64,000 nt of DNA, taken from the NCBI GenBank assembly GCA_033064195.1, contig JARBJD010000068.1, positions 1 to 64,000 of the forward strand. The letters run 5' to 3'. The notes below the pieces were generated by a model, which was given only the letters and a program-made list of their open reading frames with translations, was not told the DNA's origin and did no database searches. A program made the position numbers and the translations under genes. This DNA comes from Blattamonas nauphoetae. Taxonomy: Eukaryota; Preaxostyla; Oxymonadida. Shown in pieces: positions 19,625 to 28,541 of this stretch (its first letter is position 1; the number at the start of each line of letters is the position of its first letter).

Positions 19625-19951
19625 CTGTTCATGTTCGTGTAAGTTTCCTATGGACACCCCGATACCCCTTTGGGGACGATCTATCTCAATCCTTCTCAAT
19701 GACTGCTACGCTCTCACAGAGAATAGCGAAGTCCTTGAAGGGATAAGTCTTGGGTGGGCATGATTTACGGTCAAACTCTCTGTCGAGAATCTGAAGCCAA
19801 CATGAACCCCGGGGACAATCTTTCGATCATCCGTCTCCAATCCAACCTTCAATTCGTTCTACGCATCAGTCACGAGGGCACCATTTTGCCTGAGTATCTT
19901 GGAACATTACGTCGAGGTCTTCCACTTGTACTAACTGGACCTACTCTTCAT
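19625..19951 (-). pseudogene. Decayed small minus-strand Polinton gene
   Basis: A strong T-rich motif on the minus strand (about 19955-19981) marks a gene start near 19951, but no long frame follows; short stretches of basic, Arg-rich text are visible. I take it as a broken element gene with a few breaks. Family unknown. The opposite strand also has an open stretch of 107 codons here (19754-20074), but it lacks a motif and overlaps the arm gene. Confidence 0.35.
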
Positions 19952-19982
19952 ATGCAAAATAAAAAAATTCAAATAAAAAAAA

Positions 19983-20285
19983 TCAGCGTGAATTTTGTGA
20001 ACACCAAAAACACCCCAAATTCTTCTCTGAAGGAACAGGAACCTGCTTGTACTCACCAACGAGCTCACAGTTGATCTTCCTCAGTTCATTCTCAACAAAT
20101 GATTGAGTGTAGTGTCGACGTTTGGACATGTGTGGTCGGTTTCCTTGATTCCACAACTTTGGTTTTATTCTCCACTCAACACCTTCATGAACATAGATGA
20201 CTGGTTCTGTGCTCCGGACGTACTCAGAAACAAGTTCACAGTTCTCTTTTTTCATTGATTCAACCAACTTTTCTCTCGGGTTCAT
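19983..20285 (-). CDS. Arm gene, right copy: two-repeat zinc-ribbon-like protein (100 aa)
   Basis: Starts MNPREKLVESMKKENCELVS right after TTTTTTATTTTGTATAAA on the minus strand. Two successive units share the pattern helix - NCEL - V - [SG]EY: KENCELVSEYVR and RKINCELVGEYKQ. Between them lies VIYVHEGVEWRIKPKLWNQG. This order (helix, 'geY', strand pair, W, then 'L..G') is the layout of short zinc-ribbon-like repeats that accompany homing-type endonucleases in large DNA viruses, here mostly without the cysteines. That family link is my inference from pattern. The gene sits within the inverted arm, so the element carries two copies; the last ~20 codons lie inside the unique region. Confidence 0.6.
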   Translation of the reverse strand: MNPREKLVESMKKENCELVSEYVRSTEPVIYVHEGVEWRIKPKLWNQGNRPHMSKRRHYTQSFVENELRKINCELVGEYKQVPVPSEKNLGCFWCSQNSR

Positions 20286-22163
20286 TTTATACAAAATAAA
20301 AAAGTCAAAACAATTTTGGAAACAATGAAATTATGTTCAATCACTTTCTGTGTATTTTACCAACATATTCTACAACTAACAATGTCAAGAACAGCCTATT
20401 TGCGATTTCAAGGAAATCTGACAAAATATGGGGAATGATCCGAATTCGACAATCCTTCTTTCTTTCAGCTTTTATGCGTTTTGGAACCTGCGGATGCTCG
20501 GCATCATCACTGTATGTTTCATTTTTTCAATTTCACCTCTTTTTACCAACTTTTTTGACTCGATCACCATCATGCTCCATCTCTGTGATTGTTCGTCTTC
20601 TTCGTCATTTTATTACTGTTCTCTTCTTTATTCTTTTGTTTTCAACTGTTTTCATGTGTTTTCTCTCTTATTCTTCTTCAGGTGTCACCGTAGTGAACAT
20701 TTCATCACTTCTCCAATTTGTACATTGTATATTGCTTATTATCGTTCACAACATCCTTCTTTATTCTCTTCTTTTCTTCCTTTAAATTATCTTCGTCTTC
20801 ATTTTATTACTTTCACCTCTTTTGTTCACTTTTTAGGTTCGATCCCAGTCGTCTCCGCATCTCGGTATTTTTACCTGTTATTGGACATTTCATCATCATT
20901 CTCTTCTTTCTTTTTTCATCTTTTTTCATCTGTTTTCATCATTTCTACCTCTTCTTTCTCTTCAGATCATATCCAATTAGATAGATCATCATCATCTTCG
21001 ATTTCAGATTGTATGTTCCAGATTATCTCCTCAAACTACTTCCTTTCTTCTCTTCTTTTCTTTCTTTAACTTGTTTTCATTCTAGTTTTTTCACTTTCTC
21101 CTCTTTTTACAACTTTTCAGACATGATCTAGATCGTCGCTGTATCTCAGTTTTTTTTCGCATTCTTCATCATTTCATTACCCTTCTCTTCTTTCTTCATT
21201 ATTGTTAATCTCATTTTCATCTGTTTTGTTCCCTCTTTTTCAACAGGTATCCTTGAATTGGAGGATCATCGACGGTTTCGTTTTTACATTGTATGTTGTT
21301 TCCTATCTCTTGAAACTTACTTCTTTCTTCTCTTCTTTCCTATCTTTTACTTGTTTTCATATTCGTCTTTCTTACTCATCTCTTTTTTCTCACTTTTTAG
21401 ACTCGATCTCTACAGTCGCTGTATCTCTGCACTTGTATGTGTTTTTGATCATTTCACCTCGTTCATCTTCTTTGTTCACTCTTCTTTTAGCTGTTTTTAT
21501 TGGTTTTGTCACTTCATTTTCATTACTTGTCATTTCATTTTTGTGGTCACTTCTCCGTACTCATTTTTGCATTGTTTTTATGTTTCCTCACTTCATTTAT
21601 GTTTGTTTTGCTCAAACTTTTTCTCAAATACATTGCGCTAATTTTTGTTTCATCACATTCCTCACTTGTGACGAGGATCCGACGGATCGTGGTCGGCTTC
21701 AGATCTTCGTCTTCGAACCTCTCATTGAACATTTCACTCGATTTTTTCATTCTTTCTTGTTTTTTAATGTGATAAAAAGGTGAACACAGACTCTGTTTAC
21801 ATTATTCACGTCAAATTTCACGTCGTTATCACGATCTCCACTTCACTGTTCACTATTGTACTTGCTCACTTCATTTTACCCTGTTTCACCTTCTTTTACC
21901 CTTCTTTTTCGAAATCTTTCATGAAAATTTGAACATTGTGATGTGTCAAAGAGGACCAACGGTCCGAAAAAAGCGTCATGAAATCGGTGAAATGAGAAGG
22001 AACGATGGATGAACGAAAGTGAAAACGGGAAGAGTGAAATGAAAGAAGAAAGACGTTGAAGTGATTGGAACGTAAACAAACAGTGAAATGTTAAGAACGA
22101 AAAAAAGACAAAAAAGTGAAATTTTGAAAGAACTAATGAACCAAAAATTCTGAAAATTCAGCC
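20045..22163 (-). repeat. Right terminal inverted arm of the Polinton
   Basis: Inverted copy of bases 1-2025, ending ...CTGAAAATTCAGCC at 22163. It holds the same degenerate ~265-bp tandem units (about 20510-21730) and, at its inner end, a readable copy of the arm gene. Pairwise differences from the left arm are mostly short length differences in runs of one base. Because the left copy is cut by the window edge, the outer limit of this arm is a minimum. Confidence 0.9.
20286..20305 (-). promoter_or_regulatory. T-rich upstream motif of the right arm gene
   Basis: Minus-strand CTTTTTTATTTTGTATAAA touching ATG at 20285; identical in core to the left-arm motif at 1765. Confidence 0.6.
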
Positions 22164-23059
22164 ACAGCCTTCTCGAATGGTGATAACGGAAGGTCGATAT
22201 GTGTTAATTCGAGAAAAATGTGATGTGAGGAAAAGTAGTGCGAAAATGTGACGTGAAAAAGGTGTGTGCAAAAAACACTATATAAGAACACAAGCCGTGC
22301 GGGGACGACTTATGTTCGTTAAAATGCTTGAAATATGAAGTGATTGAAGCGAAAACAGCGAAAACGGAAAACTCGTGAAAAAAAGTGTGAAAGTGTTGAA
22401 CATGAAAGTGAACGTTCGGAGATGCGCCAAAGGGCGTCTCCGAGCGTTTTGAAGTGCAAGATCGTCATTAGACGATGAAAGCTGACCTGAACATGATAAC
22501 CGTGAAAGCGAATACCGTTTTTCTAAAATTCGGAAAAATTCGAAAAAATCATGGTGGGTCGGATCAAACTTTTTTTTCGAAAGTGTTTTTTCGCGAAAAT
22601 TTCCCCATTCAAAATGATGAACTAATTATGTGGAGTCATAAAAAATGTGTTTTAGACATATAGCGGTTCATAGTGGTGAAATATGAGCATCGACTTTTTC
22701 GACCTATTTTGGACCACAGAACGGTACGTAGCTCCACGAATTCCCAACCGATTTTCATCGGGATTGTTTTGATCGACGACCTGCATCGTCCCCGAGATTT
22801 TAGAATTGTTTTCGATTTTTTTCGAAGTGGTTCAACTGTTGGTTTCAATGGATTTGTGTGAAAAATGGAAAAAACATGAAAAATCGATGTTGACCAGAAC
22901 ATTTTTTGATCTCATTGTTGACAAGAATCAATTCAAACAACGTTCGGAATCATTCAAATCGTTTCTGAGCATTTGAAGGTCAGGTGGACCTCTCAAATAA
23001 TTGCTGATGGTTCAATTGTGGCTTCTGGGAATGTCAAATTGCTTTGAAAGAACAACAGA
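22164..23059. other. Sequence next to the Polinton right end, no protein gene
   Basis: About 0.9 kb without a credible protein gene. It may be host DNA or, because the left arm is cut by the window edge, partly an outer continuation of the arm. It holds a TATA-like CTATATAAG at about 22279 and the strong hairpin at 22411-22448 listed separately. The rest is A/T-rich with GAAAA and TTTTTTTC runs. Confidence 0.4.
22411..22448 (+). other. Strong GC hairpin
   Basis: AACGTTCGGAGATGCGCC, loop AAAG, GGCGTCTCCGAGCGTT: a near-perfect stem of about 16 pairs with one mismatch and a two-base bulge. It stands out from the A/T-rich surroundings. It lies ~130 bases downstream of the TATA-like CTATATAAG, so it could be the 3' end of a small transcript or a terminator-like structure. 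No known RNA family recognised. Confidence 0.5.
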
Positions 23060-23635
23060 ATGATCACACCGATTGTTGTGTCAATCGGCACGATGATTTT
23101 GCCCAGTAGTACCGTCTATACCAACGTGGTTCCCAATTCGTTCTATACACTACTTCCGTCACCGTCAGCTCAGCCGAAGACAGTTCGGGCAGAACCAGAC
23201 AATCCCCGTCTGCCCGATATGCCCTCATTCGGGTCAATTGCCACCCAACCAACAGTTTCTACGAAACACTACGAAACGAGTCAGACTCCACCGAACACAA
23301 TCCACTCCTGTTTTACCACACCAAACCAGAACTCAGCCACATCCACTCCGTCCACTCCACACACTCAAGACTCATCCACTCCACCCTCGTCGAGACGCAC
23401 GTCCTCCCCAAGCCAATCCCCACACAACCCTTCGCCTCCTTCGACCGCGTCTGTCTCTCCCTCGAATCCTCTCACCACTTCTTTCCCAGCCGAGCTGAGC
23501 ACGGACTGCAACATCGACACCCACCTGTTTCTCGTCCAGCACTCTGGTGCCCACTCTGTCCACTCCCTCTTCCGCGAAATCTACGGAAGCACACTTGGGA
23601 TGGCGACCGAACTGTTCTCACGTTCTGCGCAGTGA
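23060..23635 (+). CDS. Possible Ser/Thr/Pro-rich protein (191 aa)
   Basis: Open from ATG to stop with a mostly disordered composition (SSTPPSSRRTSSPSQSPHN, residues ~105-125) and a less biased end (NIDTHLFLVQHSGAHSVHSL). I do not recognise it. The opposite strand is also open over the 3' part (23472-24044), so strand choice is uncertain. There is a base-composition shift to higher G+C at ~23160-23900 compared with the flanks, as in coding DNA of this genome, so some gene or decayed gene is likely here. Confidence 0.3.
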   Translation: MITPIVVSIGTMILPSSTVYTNVVPNSFYTLLPSPSAQPKTVRAEPDNPRLPDMPSFGSIATQPTVSTKHYETSQTPPNTIHSCFTTPNQNSATSTPSTPHTQDSSTPPSSRRTSSPSQSPHNPSPPSTASVSPSNPLTTSFPAELSTDCNIDTHLFLVQHSGAHSVHSLFREIYGSTLGMATELFSRSAQ

Positions 23636-24044
23636 TGGGACTGCCACTGCCGTTCGTGTCGGTGAAGAAGGACAGAGTGGAAGAGAAGAAGAAGGGATTC
23701 TTTGAGATTGGGGCGCTGCCAGCGAAGATCTCGACGCAGCGGGCGCCGAAGAAGACGCTGTGGAAGACGAAGGATGTTCCGTTTGCGTTTACACAACCGT
23801 CGAGTGGGTTTGGGTTTCCAGAGGCAGAGCAGATGGAGGGAGAGGAAAGGAGTGAATGACAACGAGAAGGGAACATGGCCAATCCACCAATCCTCCCACA
23901 ACCCTCCAAACAACCGGAGAAGAGGTACAAAGTTAGTCTGATTGGGCAGATGAAGCTGCGTGTGAGAAGGAAGAAGACAGACGAGAAGAAAGAGGAAGTG
24001 AAGAGAAAGCGGAGATGAGAGCGAGACAATGCTGACACTTTCAC

Positions 24045-25772
24045 AGCCTATTCTCCAATTTTTTATTAATTTTTGTTCTGTTTCAAGAAATTCTCTTCAA
24101 CGAAGTGATCAACACATTTTCAATTCCATTGATTCAGAAACAAAGGGAATCAAAGAAAAGAGAACTCTTTCCCCACAGTTTCTGAAAAAAGAACGGAAAT
24201 TTAACGTTGAAAAAAAGAAAGAGAAGGTCGCTACGACTTCATCTTCAAGTTTGCTAAAAAGGGGCACGATCACGAAAAAAAGCAGTCGGTCGGTCGACGA
24301 GCAGTCGGACCGACCGCTGCCCATCCCTACACTATGGTGCGTTCGCAAAATTAAATTTTTGTCTAAGTAACATTTTCACAATCAGTAATCAGTTAACATG
24401 TCTCATTTTGGATATCAGTCGTACAGTCCCGGATATAAGGTTTCGTCATTGCCGTCTGGGATGCATTCCTGTCAACTTTTTCTGATTTTTTGTCTAACCA
24501 CTTCACATCAATGAATTGTTATTTTTTTAGAAATTGAGAAGAAAATGAATCTGCTAAAGTGGCAAACCTGATGAAGGTTCGATCCGATTCCGGAGGCTGT
24601 TCTGAAGGCGGCTGTCAAAACTGCTCTCCTGTCACATGGAGAAGAGATGTGACGAGGTGAGTCAGTATCTGCACCGAAAACAGTCTGTCTCCCTTCCTCG
24701 CTCAGCTTTGGAATCAGATGTGTCAAAAACAATAAATTTGTATCTTTCTAATCCCTCATCAATGATTAGAAGAAACAAACCATACGCTCTCTCCGCTCTC
24801 CAGAATTGGGATGATGTCTTCATCTGCGGACTGACTTCGCAATTGAGGATGTCTTTCCCAAATATATGGTCATTCGAAGAATCAAAGCAACGACACATGA
24901 AGTCCTCGGGAATGTGGTGTTTTCATAACATCTATTATCAAATACCATTTATTCAAAATGTCTAATCTGATCAGAGTGGTATCATTAAATTGCATCAATT
25001 GATTTAACCGCCATAAAACAAGATTTTCCCAAAATCTGATGAGGATATTCTAAATTAAAAAAGTTTGAAAATAAAATCCGGCTACTCATCGAGAAAACCG
25101 CCTTGAACTCGAATAGTGCCACTTTTCACGATTCTTTTTTCATTCTCTCAACAATGTGTGAATCAATTGTCAAAAAATTTTTACCAGATACTTTTTTGAT
25201 GATCCGAACATTTTAGAAAACTATTTGGAACAAAATGATGGTTCTCCGGAAAAAAGTCGAAAAACCCATATTTTCTCGAAAACACTCACAGGGGCAAACA
25301 TTTTCATCTTTTTTCATTACAGTCGTTTTTTGATGTCATTACGAATATAATATGCTTGATTTCGTTGATACGGAGTATTGAGGAGAAGTGGTACGAGAAT
25401 CAGCTATCCAAAAAAAGACCTTTCCGCCTAGAGGCATAAACAAAACATTGTCAAAGACAGGAAAAGGAGGTTAAACAACAAAAAAGAGGCATCTACATGA
25501 GACAATGGAGATAAATAATCGATAAAAAAGAAAAATGGAAAAAATGATGAGTTTTGGGATGATAGACAAAGAATTGTGCTTTTGAGGATAATACTCTTCG
25601 TGGATACAACGAACCCACACATGCCTTTTTTCATTCAGAATCAGCCATTTATGTTTTCTAGAATTGTTAAAATCATGTGGTAGTTGAGCAGTGTGAGAAT
25701 TCTGAATTGACCAATAGCGTTTGATGATTTGTGGTTTTGTATAAACAATTAAAAATCAACACTGATTAATCA
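24045..25772. other. A/T-rich stretch without a recognised gene
   Basis: 1.7 kb of A/T-rich sequence with only short frames. An ATG at about 24399 opens MSHFGYQSYSPGYK followed by a GT and later a TTTTTTTAG, which could be an exon-intron start, but the next frame closes quickly, so I do not call a gene. No repeat or RNA gene seen. Confidence 0.35.
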
Positions 25773-26066
25773 TTAATACCCTCTCATCACTTCTTCAACT
25801 GCTTCTTGTAGTCGACGATCAATGACATATCGTACTCGTGGTTGTCCATTCTCAATCCAGAACAACCAGTTTGTTGCTTGATGTAATGCCAAAATCGGTG
25901 GAGGAGGTCCTTCTGGAGTTGATGTGAAATGTGGATCCAGAGCGCCTTGTTTGATTGGTGTTCCTCTATTGATAATAATGACTGATTCTGCTGTTGAAAT
26001 AGAGTCGGTCGGACCATTGAGGAATTGGTTCCTCGTCAAGTCAAACCTGAAACTGTAGAATTGCAT
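25773..26066 (-). CDS. Small hypothetical protein (97 aa)
   Basis: Intact frame from ATG at 26066. It has balanced, protein-like composition (no low-complexity runs apart from GPPPPI), ending ATNWLFWIENGQPRVRYVID and a charged helix (RRLQEAVEEVMRGY). No signal peptide or membrane segment. I do not recognise the family. It is isolated in A/T-rich DNA, which makes an intact, well-composed frame more credible than its length alone would suggest; an upstream exon cannot be excluded. Confidence 0.45.
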   Translation of the reverse strand: MQFYSFRFDLTRNQFLNGPTDSISTAESVIIINRGTPIKQGALDPHFTSTPEGPPPPILALHQATNWLFWIENGQPRVRYVIDRRLQEAVEEVMRGY

Positions 26067-27437
26067 TTTTCATCGATAATAAAAAAGTGTCAAACCTCCG
26101 TCTGTCTCATGTGTCGATATTTGATTATCTTTCACAATTGTCATTCAAAATTCCATGTGGTGAGAGAATGAGGAGAGTATTCGATTGGAAAAAAGAAGAC
26201 AACAAAAGACGATTCCGGAACAATTCAAAGAAGACAGTATGAGAGAAATATCATGAAATCAAACCAAAATTTTAGATAGAGAGTCAGAAACAACATATCG
26301 TTTGGATATCCGAAGAACAAACCCATCTGACTTTACTTGACTCGATTCAAAACAGATTGCTCAAATTTCAAGAAGTCTGATGGGAGCTTGTCGAACAGTG
26401 ATACATCGGTTTGATGATGTTCAATTCGTTTCACATTTCCATTTGTGGCTCTCAAAGTTCCATCCACTCCGGACTATCAACAAGAGTGGAGACGACTTTC
26501 AACAGAAATACAGATTTGATCCGATGGTTGAAGCGATTTATCTTGTCCTTCGATTTATTTGAAGTTGTACTTTCAATGTTTGAGATGAAATCAGAGTCAA
26601 AACCACTTAGATTTCAGAAATTTTTGATGTTGGTCGACCAAATTATGCACACGAGAAACAAAGCGTTCTTGGAGTCACCCATTTACGAATTGAATAAACG
26701 ATCCTTCATAGTTTGTCCCCTCTATTTCATCACACGTTTATACCCCACATCACGAGATCATTTAATTTCTTGTGTTTACCTGAATTACGTCGTCCAAGAT
26801 TTTCATAATTGGTGTGATCGTTCAAACAAACATGTCGGTGAGAATCACCCAAGTGGGAGATGTTCGTTGGAGATTTCCACTTCATCAAATTTTGGGTTGA
26901 TCTGGTAAATCTCGATTAGGGGAACCTGATACTCGAAATGTTGGCGAACAGTATTCCTTTCTCACTGAATAAGAATCAGTGGAAAGTTGCTCTCTATTGA
27001 TTCCATTGTCAAACACACTCTTTTCTCGAAAATACACAATCCTTGAACTATATTCCTTTGAATTGTTGAACCTGATTCTTTTGGTGAAATTGAAAAAAAC
27101 TATGCCAACACTTCAAATGGATGAAGTGGAAAACTCCAACGAAAATCTCACAAGTCACTTTTTTTTAAAGGGTCGACTATTTATTCATTTGAATTACAAG
27201 TCTCGGAAGATTAATTTGAACATTACAAAATTGCAGAGTTAATGCTATTTGGGTCTGTTTTTATCCTTCAGCAGAGATCGAGCCCTTTTCTCGAGTTTTC
27301 TCGTTTTAAAACACAAAGTGAAGAAGCCAATGAACGAACGTGTGAAAATGAGAAACATCTGGAAAACTTGTGAAAAAGACTTAATAGTATTCAAAAGACT
27401 GGCTATCTAAAAGCCGACAACAATTGCGGTTTTAGGA
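26067..27437. other. A/T-rich stretch, one weak frame
   Basis: Only one frame of note, plus strand 26411-26908 (165 codons), with aromatic, cysteine-rich text and no recognisable family; the A/T-rich composition is that of the intergenic DNA around it. I leave it uncalled. No repeats or RNA genes seen. Confidence 0.3.
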
Positions 27438-28199
27438 TCAATCCACTGGTGTCGTGATCCTATCACACACAGCCTGTAACTCTGCTAGCTTGTTCGGTGT
27501 GATGATGATTACTAGCCAGAAATGTTGAGGATTGTTCTCGAAACTGTCCATCTGTGTCTGTCTTGCGATTTCCTTCATCAAACTTTGGTGGTTTTGTTGA
27601 AACAGGCAGCCTTCAAACTTCACCAAGACCTGCCCTTTGTTGTACTTGCCAAGCTCCCTTTCCGTGTTCAGAGGAGTGAACTCAATCTCCGAGCACGTGA
27701 CGATGGTTTCTGAGAAAGAAGTCTGATTTCGAATGTCCACACTCCACCTTGTAGCATTCAGTTCAACACCACAGAGATAGAGTGGTAGGTGTAGTTCTGG
27801 ATCGTTCGGTTCAGCCGTTATGGCCGTCTTAACTTGAATATTCAGCGACGAGTGTCTCCGAAACACTTTTAAGTAGCTGGTTCCTTGGTTCATCGTTAAA
27901 CATAGTCCGTTTGGAAATATCATATATTTGATTGCAAAAATCATTTTTGGCGCACGCACGTGCGGTTTTGGGTCGGGAGGTGGTGATGGTGATGGAGTCG
28001 ACACCGGTGATAGGATTGGGGATGCAAATGGGAAAATAGAATGCTCATCCATCTTGTAGAAGTTGTTTCGCGAGAAGAGCTCAAAATTCTGAAAGATGTC
28101 AATGGTTGGGAACTCTAGAGAGTTCTCATCATATTCTGTGTCATTGCCATCATCATCATTGACTCCACAAGTATCCCTGAAGAGAGTCATGAAAAACAT
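27438..28199 (-). CDS. Hypothetical protein (253 aa)
   Basis: The start is taken at the first ATG in frame (28199). The first ~60 residues are acidic (VNDDDGNDTEYDENS), then a proline/serine linker (PSPSPPPDPKPHVRAPK, residues ~72-88). A compact ~165-residue C-terminal domain follows with alternating strands (KMIFAIKYMIFPNGLCL, LYLCGVELNATRWSVDI) and a final helix (NKLAELQAVCDRI). No signal peptide. Family not recognised. Codon use is like the host genes around it. It is transcribed in the same direction as the large charged protein gene upstream. Confidence 0.55.
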   Translation of the reverse strand: MFFMTLFRDTCGVNDDDGNDTEYDENSLEFPTIDIFQNFELFSRNNFYKMDEHSIFPFASPILSPVSTPSPSPPPDPKPHVRAPKMIFAIKYMIFPNGLCLTMNQGTSYLKVFRRHSSLNIQVKTAITAEPNDPELHLPLYLCGVELNATRWSVDIRNQTSFSETIVTCSEIEFTPLNTERELGKYNKGQVLVKFEGCLFQQNHQSLMKEIARQTQMDSFENNPQHFWLVIIITPNKLAELQAVCDRITTPVD

Positions 28200-28541
28200 G
28201 CACGGGTGGACAGTCACAGAGGCTGTTAGCGGTTTGAATGAGTTCGGTATTGATCTAACCCATTGCAGTTTATTGAGGGTCCCTTGGGATTTGTGAAGGA
28301 TGAATGAGGTCGAGTCTTAAGCCAGTCATGAAATGATGGTTGTACAGTGATCAATGAATGATAAACATCAACGAAACCTTCAAACAAAGTCCCAAAGGCT
28401 CAAAACATAACAAATTAACACATCACCCATAAGCGACATGCGAAATGCCTACAAAACGCCATCTTCCTCACTCTCCATAAAACATTCTTGTCCCCATCCC
28501 CGAAACCCCAAATTTGTTCAAACCGCCAACTGACATTTCAG

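Larger units (their letters stand above)
1..22163. mobile_element. Polinton/Maverick element with ~2-kb inverted arms
   Basis: A large self-synthesising DNA transposon of the Polinton/Maverick class. What is seen: the first ~2.0 kb and the stretch ~20045-22163 are inverted copies of one another; between them lie a protein-primed family B DNA polymerase, an RVE integrase, a packaging ATPase with a P-loop and a large capsid-type protein, the defining Polinton set. The left arm matches from the very first base, so the true left end may lie outside the window and the right end may lie beyond 22163; no target duplication can be checked. The element is broken: about half a dozen breaks in the polymerase and a few elsewhere, plus one 5.2-kb insertion. 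Several other genes read whole. The arms differ mostly by short length changes and few substitutions, which suggests a fairly young copy. No adenain-type protease or penton protein was recognised. Confidence 0.93.

Noticed and set aside
23472-24044. 190-codon minus-strand frame overlapping the Ser/Thr/Pro-rich frame
   Set aside because: Starts hydrophobic but has mixed, Arg/Ser-rich shadow-like text; I could not decide the strand, so only the plus frame is listed, at low confidence.
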